DNA of 64,000 bases, taken from Isoetes taiwanensis. Its lineage: Eukaryota > Streptophyta > Lycopodiopsida > Isoetales > Isoetaceae. Below the pieces are notes generated by a model, which had not been told where the DNA came from, searched no databases, and saw nothing but the letters and a program-made list of their open reading frames with translations. The stretch covers positions 1,065,002 to 1,129,001 of the forward strand of contig JAJEKV010000106.1 in assembly GCA_021234155.1 (NCBI GenBank), read 5' to 3'. Below are positions 53,934 through 63,399 of this stretch, one piece after another (the first letter of the stretch is position 1; each line of letters opens with the position of its first letter). The position numbers and the translations under genes are program-made.

Positions 53934-54506
53934 ATGGATTGTTATGTGAAGTTCCTGGAATGGTATGCATCCGCCCCTCATGACAACGAGGAAGTTGCGC
54001 CGACTGCGATTTATCCGTTCTATTGCAAGGAGTTGGGCATCATGGCAAACAGTAGCGAGCTTGGATGCTATCGCGAGGTTGCCTTAGCTTTCACCCGACC
54101 GCTTGGTCTCGGCCAAGACGCCCTTTGCGGATGTCCCCGGCTCGTGGATTCCAAAACCAGCTCTAGAGGAGGCTTCCCATTTGCAAACAGGGAAGATGTT
54201 TTTCAAGAATGCTTGCGCCAACGGGCTCCTCCCGGGTCAAGCTGCCTCCTTGTGCTTAAGAAGGTATCTTATTTCTCTTTGCCGCTTTGCATTTGCTAGT
54301 TATTGCATTACGCTTTCGGCCAAACCGAAGATACACTGGAAACAATGAAATCTTTAAGCCAAGGGGGGTCAGTTATGTGTGATGATGCTGACTATGACGT
54401 AGAAATGGAGATAGATCTACAAGAAGAAGAGCAAGAATGTAGGAGTTTTAGCTTCGACGCACTGGCCTTGGGTGAACCAGAGGAGGGAGATGATTCTGAA
54501 GGACCA
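53934..54506 (+). CDS. Cassette gene 3, unknown protein (copy 1), truncated at unit junction
   Basis: Starts ATG GAT TGT and reads CYVKFLEWYASAPHDNEEVA, PTAIYPFYCKELGIMAN and, after frame changes, LPLAFTRPLGLGQDALC, SWIPKPALEEASHLQTGKMF and KNACANGLLPGQAASL. A likely intron (GTATCTT at about 54,263 to TTTGCTAG at about 54,299) leads to TEDTLETMKSLSQGGS and an acidic stretch DVEMEIDLQEEEQE...ALGEPEEGDDSEGP. The end of the gene is replaced by hAT sequence at 54,507, so every copy is 3'-truncated and reads into antisense transposase. No family recognised. Breaks lie at CAG/CTG sites in one or other copy. Confidence 0.5.
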
Positions 54507-55574
54507 AGAAGATCCAAAGAATTAGATGCACATGGACTCCAAACAAGGTTAGGGAACTCTTCCTCTAGCAAAGACCCCATGCGAACACAACTAGATGCGT
54601 TATCAGAAATTACTTGCACCACATTTTCCTTACCAACCTCTTTGATTGCTTCAGAGATTCTCTCGGCTAACCAAGAGCTATCAACTGTTGGCGTCGTGTC
54701 AACATGGCTGCAAACAATAGACTTGAGAAACATTGTGCCATAACAAGATGATACTAGAATATTAACAAGCTGCCTATGAGAAACATCAACCCATCCATCA
54801 GTTAATATAGAGCAACCATACTTGGGCCATAAAACTTTTATCTTCCCTAGCTTTCCCTGCAAAGATGTAACCTCACTTTTCAAACCTTTGGTTCTCATGT
54901 GATTATACGTGACTCCACTATGTTTCTCACCAATCATAGAGAAAGACTCTAGCATGTTCCTCCAACATGGCGTTTTCAATAGATTAAAAGATAAATTAGC
55001 TTCAATGATACATCTCATTTCCATAACATTTGCATGTTGCTTCCTTTGTATTTGCAACACATTACCCTTGCGTAATGTTTGTTGTTTCTTGACAACTGGA
55101 GATGAATGTGGAGGGCGAGTACTAGCACTCACAAAGGAAGCACCTTGACTCTCGTCAATTAGAGGAGATGAACCAGAGGTGGATACACCTACAAGCGAGA
55201 AGGTGCAGCAGAAAATCAGCAACAATAATTCCAAATCTAGTAATCAAGTTACGTATTATAAAGTATATTTTGCCCATACCTGGATGAGGCATGCTAAAAG
55301 AGTCAACTTCTGCTATCATATCTTCATCTTCACCAATTCCTTGGCTTCTAGAGTCACCATACAAATCAGTAAGCTCTTTTAACATATCATCGGGCACACT
55401 TGGGCATTTTTTTACTCCCTTGCTAGGTTTTCCAATAAGATGCGCAATCATTCGTGTGGCAGACCCATGCACAAGCTTGTCGCAATATTTGCAATTCCAA
55501 CTCCTATTTCCAGAGACATTCTTTGTAACATTTTTGGTACAAATATCCCAATATTTGTTCGGCACAGGTGGCAT
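54392..55574 (-). CDS. Truncated chimeric hAT transposase (unit 2)
   Basis: Exon 1 (55,574-55,280) and exon 2 (55,188 down) match the full gene. Exon 2 stops being transposase at CASNSLDLL and continues for 37 codons of foreign, Ser-rich tail (GPSESSPSSGSPKASASK...) antisense to cassette gene 3, ending at 54,392. The product would keep the BED finger and the first two catalytic Asp but lack the third acidic residue and dimerisation domain. Intact in frame. Confidence 0.8.
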
Positions 55575-55708
55575 TGTTCTCTACTCGATCAAAACTGAAT
55601 ATTGAAGGAAAAATCAGACTTTTGAAAAATCAGACCTTTGAAAAATCAGACTTTTGAAAAATCAGACTTAAAATTCATGCTAGATGTACAATAATTTGGT
55701 TTGGTTAC

Positions 55709-55777
55709 CTGGTCGTCAAATCTGTAGTTGTTCAAAAATGCCAGTGTACCAGCAATTGTTGCAATATCCAGCCTTAA
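55709..55777 (-). pseudogene. Open 69-nt exon-like cargo fragment (unit 2)
   Basis: Acceptor TTCTTGCAG and donor GTAACC flank 23 codons (LRLDIATIAGTLAF...RFDDQ). Best-preserved copy of the piece at 48,349-48,420; also at about 63,150-63,082. Source gene not identified. Confidence 0.45.
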
Positions 55778-56026
55778 CTGCAAGAAGATAGAAAAGAAAT
55801 AAGGACTTCAGGGAAAAATACCAACTATTGAACAATAGCTTAATGTTTCAAGAACAATTAGATTCTTTAAAATAATTGTTTACCAGCATTCAAAATCTTC
55901 AACTCAAAGCAATACATGATCTCACTCTTCATGTCCTATGAGTATATATCGAAAGACAAATCGCTGCTGAGAAACAATATCTGCAGTATGTGATCTCACT
56001 CCTAAAAATGACAATAGGTTTCTGAG

Positions 56027-56652
56027 TTGGTGGAAAAATATGACATTTTGCAGAAGGAAAAGGATACCATCGAGGCACAATCACGGGGAGAAAAAAGGCT
56101 GCTGGAAAGGAGATCAAAGCCCTGAGGAAAAGTCAACATGAATATCAATCAAAACTTGATGCAGCGGTTCAAGGAAGAACGGAGCTTGAGGTACCATTGG
56201 TTATGATTTTGGTAAAGTTTGGTGTAAGTGCCTTAACCCTCAAAGATGCACAATTTATGCTGCAAATCTTTCTCTAGAGGGTTATAAAGGCACATCATCA
56301 ATAGCAGACCAAGAGAATTTCAACAAGATCCAAGTTTCTCCACGAGATTGAGCTGCTACGGCAGAAGTTATATGAATGTAGCATTGATTTTTTAGCAAAG
56401 GAGGATGAACGATCTGGCAACAGAAGTGGGACTTCTGCTGATGCTATTGAGCTTCTCAGAACATCAGATGATAGCATAAGCTTACTTCTTGCAGAGGTGT
56501 GCTGGCCCGCGTATTTGACATGTTCATTTACTCAGTATTTGCAGCAGCATATTAACTTCTCTCCATTTTTTCAGGCGCAGTTAATTTTACAAGAAGCTCA
56601 GGAGCAGCAGCACAATGGCTTAATATCTCCTAAATGTCCTTTTCTTCTCTAA
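56027..56652 (+). pseudogene. EREX-like coiled-coil cargo (unit 2, best copy)
   Basis: This copy keeps the CAG/CTG codons lost in unit 1. Exon 2 (56,277-56,494) reads KFLHEIELLRQKLYECSIDF, LAKEDERSG, TSADAIELLRTSDDSISLLL and AE up to GTGTGC. After an intron ending TTTTTTCAG it continues AQLILQEAQEQQHN to the stop TAA at 56,650. One internal TAG (near 56,308) and one missing A near 56,108 remain in all copies, so the captured fragment itself is non-coding as a whole. Confidence 0.72.
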
Positions 56653-56932
56653 ATCAGCTGTTTGTGGGGTTGTCATAAAAACGACAATAAGCCCAAAATC
56701 TTGTTTCCAACTGGATCTAACTGGATCAGTATTGGATCAGTAACTGGATAAGCCCAAAATCTTGTTTCCAACTTGTTTCCAACTGGATCAGTATTGCAAT
56801 CACGATGCTAAATATGTAACAGACATTCTAATGGCAAAAGGCACTTGGTTAGTGCTTCTCAAATATTGGAATAAGGCTTGCATGCAATGACCAGCTATAT
56901 GGAACCCCATATGTAAGAGGCATTGATATTAC

Positions 56933-57000
56933 CTGTCTTTCCCTAGAAGGGGCTGCAGTTCCATCGCCAACTTCTCCATGGTATCCAAACCTCTTAGAGC
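56933..57000 (-). pseudogene. 68-nt exon-like cargo fragment (unit 2)
   Basis: Same as 49,576-49,643, with the same splice-site context; source gene unknown. Confidence 0.4.
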
Positions 57001-57080
57001 CTGCATAAAAGGCAAATAGAAATTGTAAGATGACGAATGAGACATTCACCTGAAGAACTCTAATACAATATCAATAGACT

Positions 57081-57490
57081 TTGACTGCAAACATTCTTCA
57101 AATTGCTAAAACATGTGCCAACTTCTGCTGCGCACTATATAGAGTGCTTGTGCAACAGGTCAACTTATACGGATGTCAAGTATGGGGCCTGGGCTTGCAC
57201 GAAAAAAATGGAAATGTATTGAACCAGTCCAGAAACGTTTCCTTGCAAATGAGCTTGGGATTAAAGCTCAAATGCCATATCCGATCATGCTGGCAGAAAG
57301 AAACAGCATGATGCCTTTAGAAGGTGAGGCAAGTTTCCAGTTTATCATGTTTGTGCATATAGTTCAATCCCTGTCTTTTCAGATGACTGCCATCATGCAG
57401 AGCTATAGAGGAAACAAAGGAAAATGGATGGTATCAAGAGGTCATGTTATGGTTGAAACGTTGGGATATAACAATGGCTGTCTTCCCTAA
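57081..57490 (+). pseudogene. LINE post-RT fragment (unit 2)
   Basis: Same reading as 49,724-50,133, virtually unchanged, which shows how similar the units are outside CHG sites. Confidence 0.75.
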
Positions 57491-57614
57491 GAGTTATTGA
57501 TAAGCTGTCGGCATTTGGAATATAATAATGGCTGGCTTACCTACACAAGCTGAAGGAGTAAAGGTATTAGAGAGCGGATCAGAGTAAAGAGTTATTGCCC
57601 ATGACCTCCTAGTC

Positions 57615-57690
57615 GAATGTGGCAGAGTTGAATGTTGCAGAGTTGAATGTTGCAGAAGTCGAATGTTGCAGAGTTGCCCTCTCTATTGAA
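57615..57690. repeat. GTTGAATGTTGCAGA repeats, unit 2 only
   Basis: Four tandem copies of about 15 bp (TCGAATGT.GCAGA / TTGAATGTTGCAGA) are inserted here. Unit 1 has a single ATGTCGAATGTGGCTGAG at about 50,255. A true length difference between units. Confidence 0.75.
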
Positions 57691-57783
57691 CTGAGAAGCT
57701 GATAGTAAATCTGTTTGTACAGTATAAATAACATTATTAGACATTACAATTCAAATCAAGTAGCATATTGTGAAATAGATTAC

Positions 57784-58145
57784 CTGTGGGTATATATATG
57801 CAAAACTGGTCTAGGTGGAAAACGAAGTACTGGTTTGGGAGATGGTTTCAAAACAGGCATAACTCCAGTGTCACCTTTATCTGAAGGAAGGGATGATTTG
57901 GAGCTGCCTTCATCCAGATTAATTACTTTTATGGGCGCTTCTCCTTCTGCCACAGCTGCTCTAATGCTGCATTTAGACAATCTTCTGCCTGTAAGACTCC
58001 TTAGGTGCAAACTCAACCTTGCAAAACTAGATGAATACCTCTTGTTAGTCCGCAAGCTGAAAGAACCAGAAGAAGCATTGCTGCACGAGGCCTACACTAG
58101 CTGGACAGGTGATATCACAGGCCTTCATCGATCGATCAGAGTAGC
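57784..58145 (-). pseudogene. IF-2-like first exon cargo (unit 2)
   Basis: Same as 50,359-50,720, with a better splice donor (CACAG/GTAATC). Carries the transit-like start and the VLKPSPKPVL motif. Confidence 0.4.
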
Positions 58146-58299
58146 ATTTCCGGCAGCCGTTTAGGGTAAACAAAAGAGGAAAAAACAGAGAGAGAGAGGG
58201 AAAATTGTGACGAGGGTTTTTCCCCTCGTTTTTTTTTTTTTTCTAAAAATGTCATTTTGGCCCATTTTTTGTATTTAAGGCATTTGGAGGTTTTTTGTT

Positions 58300-58480
58300 T
58301 TGTTAAATACGTACTATACGTATTTTTTGGATCAATACGTTAAGTATGGTATTAAACAAAAGTATTGGAAATTTGGCAAAGCAACTTTAAGGTATAGTAC
58401 GTATAGTACGATGCAAGAGGTATTATAATGCACCCGTGAGGTAAAATACGCCAGACGTAAACAACACCTCAAGGCCGCCC
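58300..58480. mobile_element. Right end of hAT in unit 2
   Basis: Same ACGTA subterminal array and terminus; the last bases are disturbed (ACAACACCTCAAGGCCGCCC against ACAACATTGCGCCGCCC in unit 1), again where a CTG would be expected. Confidence 0.75.
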
Positions 58481-58617
58481 AAAATAATGGTGACTTTGAC
58501 CGCCTACTGTTAGCGTCACCAACTCCCTTGTCAAATTTTGGCGCCAAACTTCTGTACTGTCACTCCGGCGCCTCTACGTGCATCCTCTCCGCCTTCACTC
58601 CTCATCTGCAATCGATG

Positions 58618-59910
58618 TCTCCTGTAATTTCTGTGTTCTTGCCCCATTTACAGAACTCCCAAGGTCAAGAAGTGGGAGGTTTTGTCTCAATAGGTTCGTG
58701 GGTGAGTATGCTGCCATCAACGAGGGGCGAGCATAGAGTTAAGCGACAAAAAGCGATCAGACGTATGGACACATTGGATAGGTAGGATAAAAGAGTTCAA
58801 GTTGAATTCTAGCGCCGAAAGTGGAAAGTATAACAATACGACATGCATATACCCCTTCCGATATGGCCAAAGAGCTAATATCCACCAAAAACAGATTCCC
58901 AAAATTGCCCACAAATGGTAACCACCTTAATCGGATCACACGACGCCAAGCTAGTCAAGCCGCCTACTTAACTCGTGAGATAGTTTCACGTCGTGTGATC
59001 TCCTTATATCTTTTCATTTCTTTCGTTGAGACGTGTTTATAAACAACTTTATTGTGCAGGTTTATGTTTATCGACGTCGTGGATGTCATTCCGCCGAAAG
59101 TATATTAGTAGTGTACTTGTCGTGGTATCACGTAGACATTGGAATTGTCCTTTTCCAAGGTATGGATGCCGTGACCTTTAAGGGGTATAGGCATCCGGTT
59201 TTTACGGACATGATTATAACGTAAAGGTCGAAACCGAGCTTGAGGCCGGTTGAATTGCCCCTTTAAGTGAACTTTGTAAGCCACGCACTAATGAGAACAA
59301 TGTAATTGCAATGAAGAAATGCATGGTCGACGAGGTGCAAGCGGAATGTCTCAAAACGGAGGCGTGAGGATGAGTTTCAAAATCTTCACACCGCTTTGAG
59401 GTATTTGCTAACATATTCCAGATGGCGCAGAAGTTCAAAAAGCTCAAGACATATACGTGCTTTCTCCCCTGCCGATTTTGTGGATGGCTTATTTTTGGTT
59501 CCGACTGATGTTCGATTCCACGAATCATCCGGTCAACTAACGAGGTCCGCGTAGTTAAGTCCTCCTTTAAGTTCAGATACTTTCTTCCAAAACAATATTT
59601 ATACATTAATTGTCAACTAGAACGAAGGAAACGTAAAAAGAGAGGTCGCACAACTTTTTGGGAGCCGTTTGAGGACCATAACGCATACTTCGGCGCGGTG
59701 GATATTCGAGTATGGAGAGGGAGGAAGTCATTTATACAGCCACCATGGAAAGTTTAATGGCCATTATCGAGCTAAGAGTGCTAATGGAGACAGAGGAGAT
59801 TGGCGGACGACTTCCATTATTTTATTGATGGCATTAGGGTTGGTTACAGGCAAGAGGGAAATGTAAAGTTTAGTGAGTTCGCGATCAACAAGAAATTGTC
59901 TATCGCCTAG
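58618..59910 (+). CDS. Cassette gene 1 (unit 2), frames disturbed
   Basis: Same gene as 51,190-52,497 but broken at different places: for example GCGGGAATGTCTGAAAACGG in unit 1 is GCGGAATGTCTCAAAACGG here, and AACAGAGG is AACGAGG. Because each copy is intact where the other is broken, the real protein is likely longer than either reading. The intron with hairpin 1 is kept (hairpin at 58,934-59,000). Confidence 0.45.
58934..59000. other. Hairpin 1 (unit 2)
   Basis: GATCACACGACG and CGTCGTGTGATC are unchanged while the loop differs from unit 1 at CAG/CTG positions. Confidence 0.85.
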
Positions 59911-60120
59911 CGCTTTGAATCTCGGTTTTTTATTTGTGTTTTTGTCCGATGTTTTTAGGGTTCCGTATTTTGTCCGATATTTTTTTTAGGGTTCCGCATA
60001 ATTATTTAAAAACGTTACCATCATATTTTACTTTAACTTCGCTTTTTACTATTTATCTCTTGCCGCTTGTCTATTTTTGTCGGTGTTCGTAGTATATAAA
60101 GCGCCATCCGCCGAGAAGCC

Positions 60121-61029
60121 ATGGCAAGAACTAAGCAAACCGCAAGGACCCATCCGTGTGGTGTAAGGCCGTGTGATTACATTAGTCCGCCTCCTTCATC
60201 TGAATCTGAAGTCTCTGATAGAGATTCTCCTCCTCCGACCATGCCTAACAGAAGACCCGGAAAAGAAATCCGCATGACAGACGGCGGGAGAAGCAGCTCC
60301 GGAGTAAGTAGGGAGGTGCACTCCGGTTCGAGATCGGAGGATGGAAATGTGAGAGACCCGTGGCGTAATATGATGCCGGATTAATTATTGGGCGCCGCCG
60401 TTTCTTGCTCTTATCGCCCTCCCGCCCTCCTCCTCGATGCGCCGTAACCTTCAAATCAAAGGAGGAGGCCCAACGCCCGAAAGGGGAAGGCGACCAGTAA
60501 TGTGAGGAGACGGCCGGAAGAGTCGGCCGAGGAACAGCCTGCAAATGCTGGGGTGAGGAGATGGCCGAAGAGTCTGGCCGAGCAACAGCTCCAAATGCCG
60601 GGGTGGTGAGGGTAGTGGCCGGAAGCGAAGACGGAAGCCCGCTGGAGATTAAGAAGCATCGGAAGAGCACCGAGATGGTCATTCCGCCTCCCATTTGCCG
60701 CTCGTGAAAGAGATTCTCGCAAGAGTGTGGTGCGATACATCATACCGCCATGAAATTCAAGCAACCGCCTTTAAATGCTCTTCAAATGGCTTCGAAGCGC
60801 TTGGTGTCGGCCTGTTCGAGGACTCGCAACTTGCAAAGAATACATGCCAAGCGGGTGACCATGTCATGCCCAAGGACATGCGCCTGCCTTTACGATAAGG
60901 GATCCCGAAAATACTATGGTCAAAATTTTATGGTGAATACAACAAGAAGAAAGACCCCCGTAAAAAGGCCGTGAAGTGCCTTTGTGTTTTTTTCATATGT
61001 ATAATATTTCTTAATGTAATGGCTTTATA
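60121..61029 (+). CDS. Divergent histone H3-family protein (unit 2), frames disturbed
   Basis: Same start M-ARTKQTAR, here followed by T-H-P-C-G because CCAGGTGG reads CCGTGTGG. The alpha-N region is better preserved ([16 protein letters not shown]), while loop 1 and alpha 3 are broken (GTGACCATGTCATG for GTGACTGTCATG). Together the two copies support one continuous H3-type fold with a long Pro/Ser/Arg tail and a C-terminal extension. Confidence 0.75.
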
Positions 61030-61104
61030 AGTCAATCTCTTAGTCCATTTCTTTCTTAGAAGCCTAGCTTCGCACTTTTTTTTTTTTTTTTATGTTATAA
61101 TTGA

Positions 61105-61172
61105 GGATCACACGACGCCAAAAGAAGCATTGTGCTTTTTGTTGCACATAGTAGTCTTCGGCCGTGTGATCC
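61105..61172. other. Hairpin 2 (unit 2)
   Basis: GGATCACACGACGCC pairs with GGCCGTGTGATCC, directly followed by the telomere-like array. Confidence 0.85.
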
Positions 61173-61198
61173 AACCCTAACCCTAACCCTAACCCTAG
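61173..61198. repeat. Telomere-like (AACCCT)4 array (unit 2)
   Basis: Identical to the array at 53,786-53,811, in the same place relative to hairpin 2 and gene 3. Confidence 0.8.
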
Positions 61199-61321
61199 AA
61201 TGTACGGACAAATCTCCCCACAACGGCCGTGTCCCCTTTCATAATCGACAACGGCTACTTGAGTTCAAAAGCGATGCCTTTTACCGCTCCTAAACATCTT
61301 GTTTTCGCTGCTTGCTTCGCC

Positions 61322-61881
61322 ATGGATTGTTATGTGAAGTTTCGAATGGTATGCATCCGCCCCTCATGACAACGAGGAAGTTGCGCCGATCGCGATTTAT
61401 CCGTTCTATTGCAAGGAGTTGGACATCATGGCAAACAAGATGCGAGCTTGATGCTATCGCGAGGTTGCCTTTAGCTTTCACCCGACCGCTTGGTCTCGGC
61501 CAAGACGCCCTTTGCGTATGTCCCCGCTCGTGGATTCCAAAACCAGCTCTAGAGGAGGCGGCTTCCCATTTGCAAATAGGGAAGATGTTTTTCAATGCTG
61601 CGCAACGGGCTCCTCCTGGCTGCGTCCTTATGCTTAAGAAGGTATCTTATTTCTCTTTGCCGTTTGCATTTGCTAGTTATTGCATTCTGCTCGGCCAAAC
61701 CGAAGATACACTGGAAACAATGAAATCTTTAAGCCAAGGGGGGTCAGTTATGTGTGATGATGCTGACTATGACGTAGAAATGGAGATAGATCTACAAGAA
61801 GAAGAGCAAGAATGTAGGAGTTTTAGCTTCGACGCACTGGCCTTGGGTGAACCAGAGGAGGGAGATGATTCTGAAGGACCA
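61322..61881 (+). CDS. Cassette gene 3 (unit 2), truncated at junction
   Basis: Start ATGGATTGTTATGTG. Open across the unit junction: a plus frame from 61,312 runs 268 codons to 62,118, its last 80 antisense to the transposase. It contains LPLAFTRPLGLGQDALC, PKPALEEAASHLQ and the acidic segment. Breaks against unit 1 are at CAG/CTG sites. Confidence 0.5.
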
Positions 61882-62947
61882 AGAAGATCCAAAGAATTAG
61901 ATGCACATGGACTCCAAACAAGGTTAGGGAACTCTTCCTCTAGCAAAGACCCCATGCGAACACAACTAGATGCGTTATCAGAAATTACTTGCACCACATT
62001 TTCCTTACCAACCTCTTTGATTGCTTCAGAGATTCTCTCGGCTAACCAAGAGCTATCAACTGTTGGCGTCGTGTCAGCATGGCTGCAATCAATAGACTTG
62101 AGAAACATTGTGCCATAACAAGATGATACTAGAATATTAACAAGCTGCCTATGAGAAACATCAACCCATCCATCAGTTAATATAGAGCAACCATACTTGG
62201 ACCATAAAACTTTTATCTTCCCTAGCTTTCCCTGCAAAGATGTAACCTCGCTTTTCAAACCTTTGGTTCTCATGTGATTATACGTGACTCCACTATGTTT
62301 CTCACCAATCATAGAGAAAGACTCTAGCATGTTCCTCCAACATGGCGTTTTCAATAGATTAAAAGATAAATTAGCTTCAATGATACATCTCATTTCCATA
62401 ACATTTGCATGTTGCTTCCTTTGTATTTGCAACACATTACCCTTGCGTAATGTTTGTTGTTTCTTGACAACTGGAGATGAATGTGGAGGGCGAGTACTAG
62501 CACTCACAAAGGAAGCACCTTGACTCTCGTCAATTAGAGGAGATGAACCAGAGGTGGATACACCTACAAGCGAGAAGGTGCAGCAGAAAATCAGCAACAA
62601 TAATTCCAAATCTAGTAATCAAGTTACGTATTATAAAGTATATTTTGCCCATACCTGGATGAGGCATGCTAAAAGAGTCAACTTCTGCTATCATATCTTC
62701 ATCTTCACCAATTCCTTGGCTTCTAGAGTCACCATACAAATCAAGAAGCTCTTTTAACATATCATCGGGCACACTTGGGCATTTTTTTACCCCTTGCTAG
62801 GTTTTCCAATAAGATGCTAATCATTCGTGTGGCGCACCCATGCACAAGCTTGTCGCAATATTTGCAATTCCACCTCCTATTTCCAGAGACATTCTTTGTA
62901 ACATTTTTGGTACAAATATCCCAATATTTGCTCGGCACAGGTGGCAT
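61767..62947 (-). CDS. Truncated chimeric hAT transposase (unit 3)
   Basis: As in unit 2: the same 37-codon foreign tail ending at 61,767. Exon 1 (62,947-62,655) has a frameshift near 62,800 (CCCCTTGCTAGG for CTCCCTTGCTAGG; AAGATGCTAATC for AAGATGCGCAATC) that interrupts the BED region. Confidence 0.75.
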
Positions 62948-63081
62948 TGTTCTCTACTCGATCAAAACTGAATATTGAAGGAAAAATCAGACTTTTGAAA
63001 AATCAGACCTTTGAAAAATCAGACTTTTGAAAAATCAGACTTAAAATTCATGCTAGATGTACAATAATTTGGTTTGGTTAC

Positions 63082-63150
63082 CTGGTCGTCAAATCTGTAG
63101 TTGTTCAAAAATGCCAGTGTACTAGCAATTGTTGCAATATCCAGCCTTAA
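63082..63150 (-). pseudogene. 69-nt exon-like cargo fragment (unit 3)
   Basis: Third copy of the piece best seen at 55,709-55,777; one C/T change. Confidence 0.4.
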
Positions 63151-63399
63151 CTGCAAGAAGATAGAAAAGAAATAAGGACTTCAGGGAAAAATACCAACTA
63201 TTGAACAATAGCTTAATGTTTCAAGAACAATTAGATTCTTTAAAATAATTGTTTACCAGCATTCAAAATCTTCAACTCAAAGCAATACATGATCTCACTC
63301 TTCATGTCCTATGAGTATATATCGAAAGACAAATCATTTGAGAAAAACAATATCTCGCAGAGATGTGATCTCACCCTAAAAATGACAATAGGTTTCGAG

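Noticed and set aside
51049-54506. Definite endogenous giant virus
   Set aside because: An H3 relative alone does not prove it; no capsid, polymerase, packaging ATPase or other hallmark gene is visible. Kept as one hypothesis.
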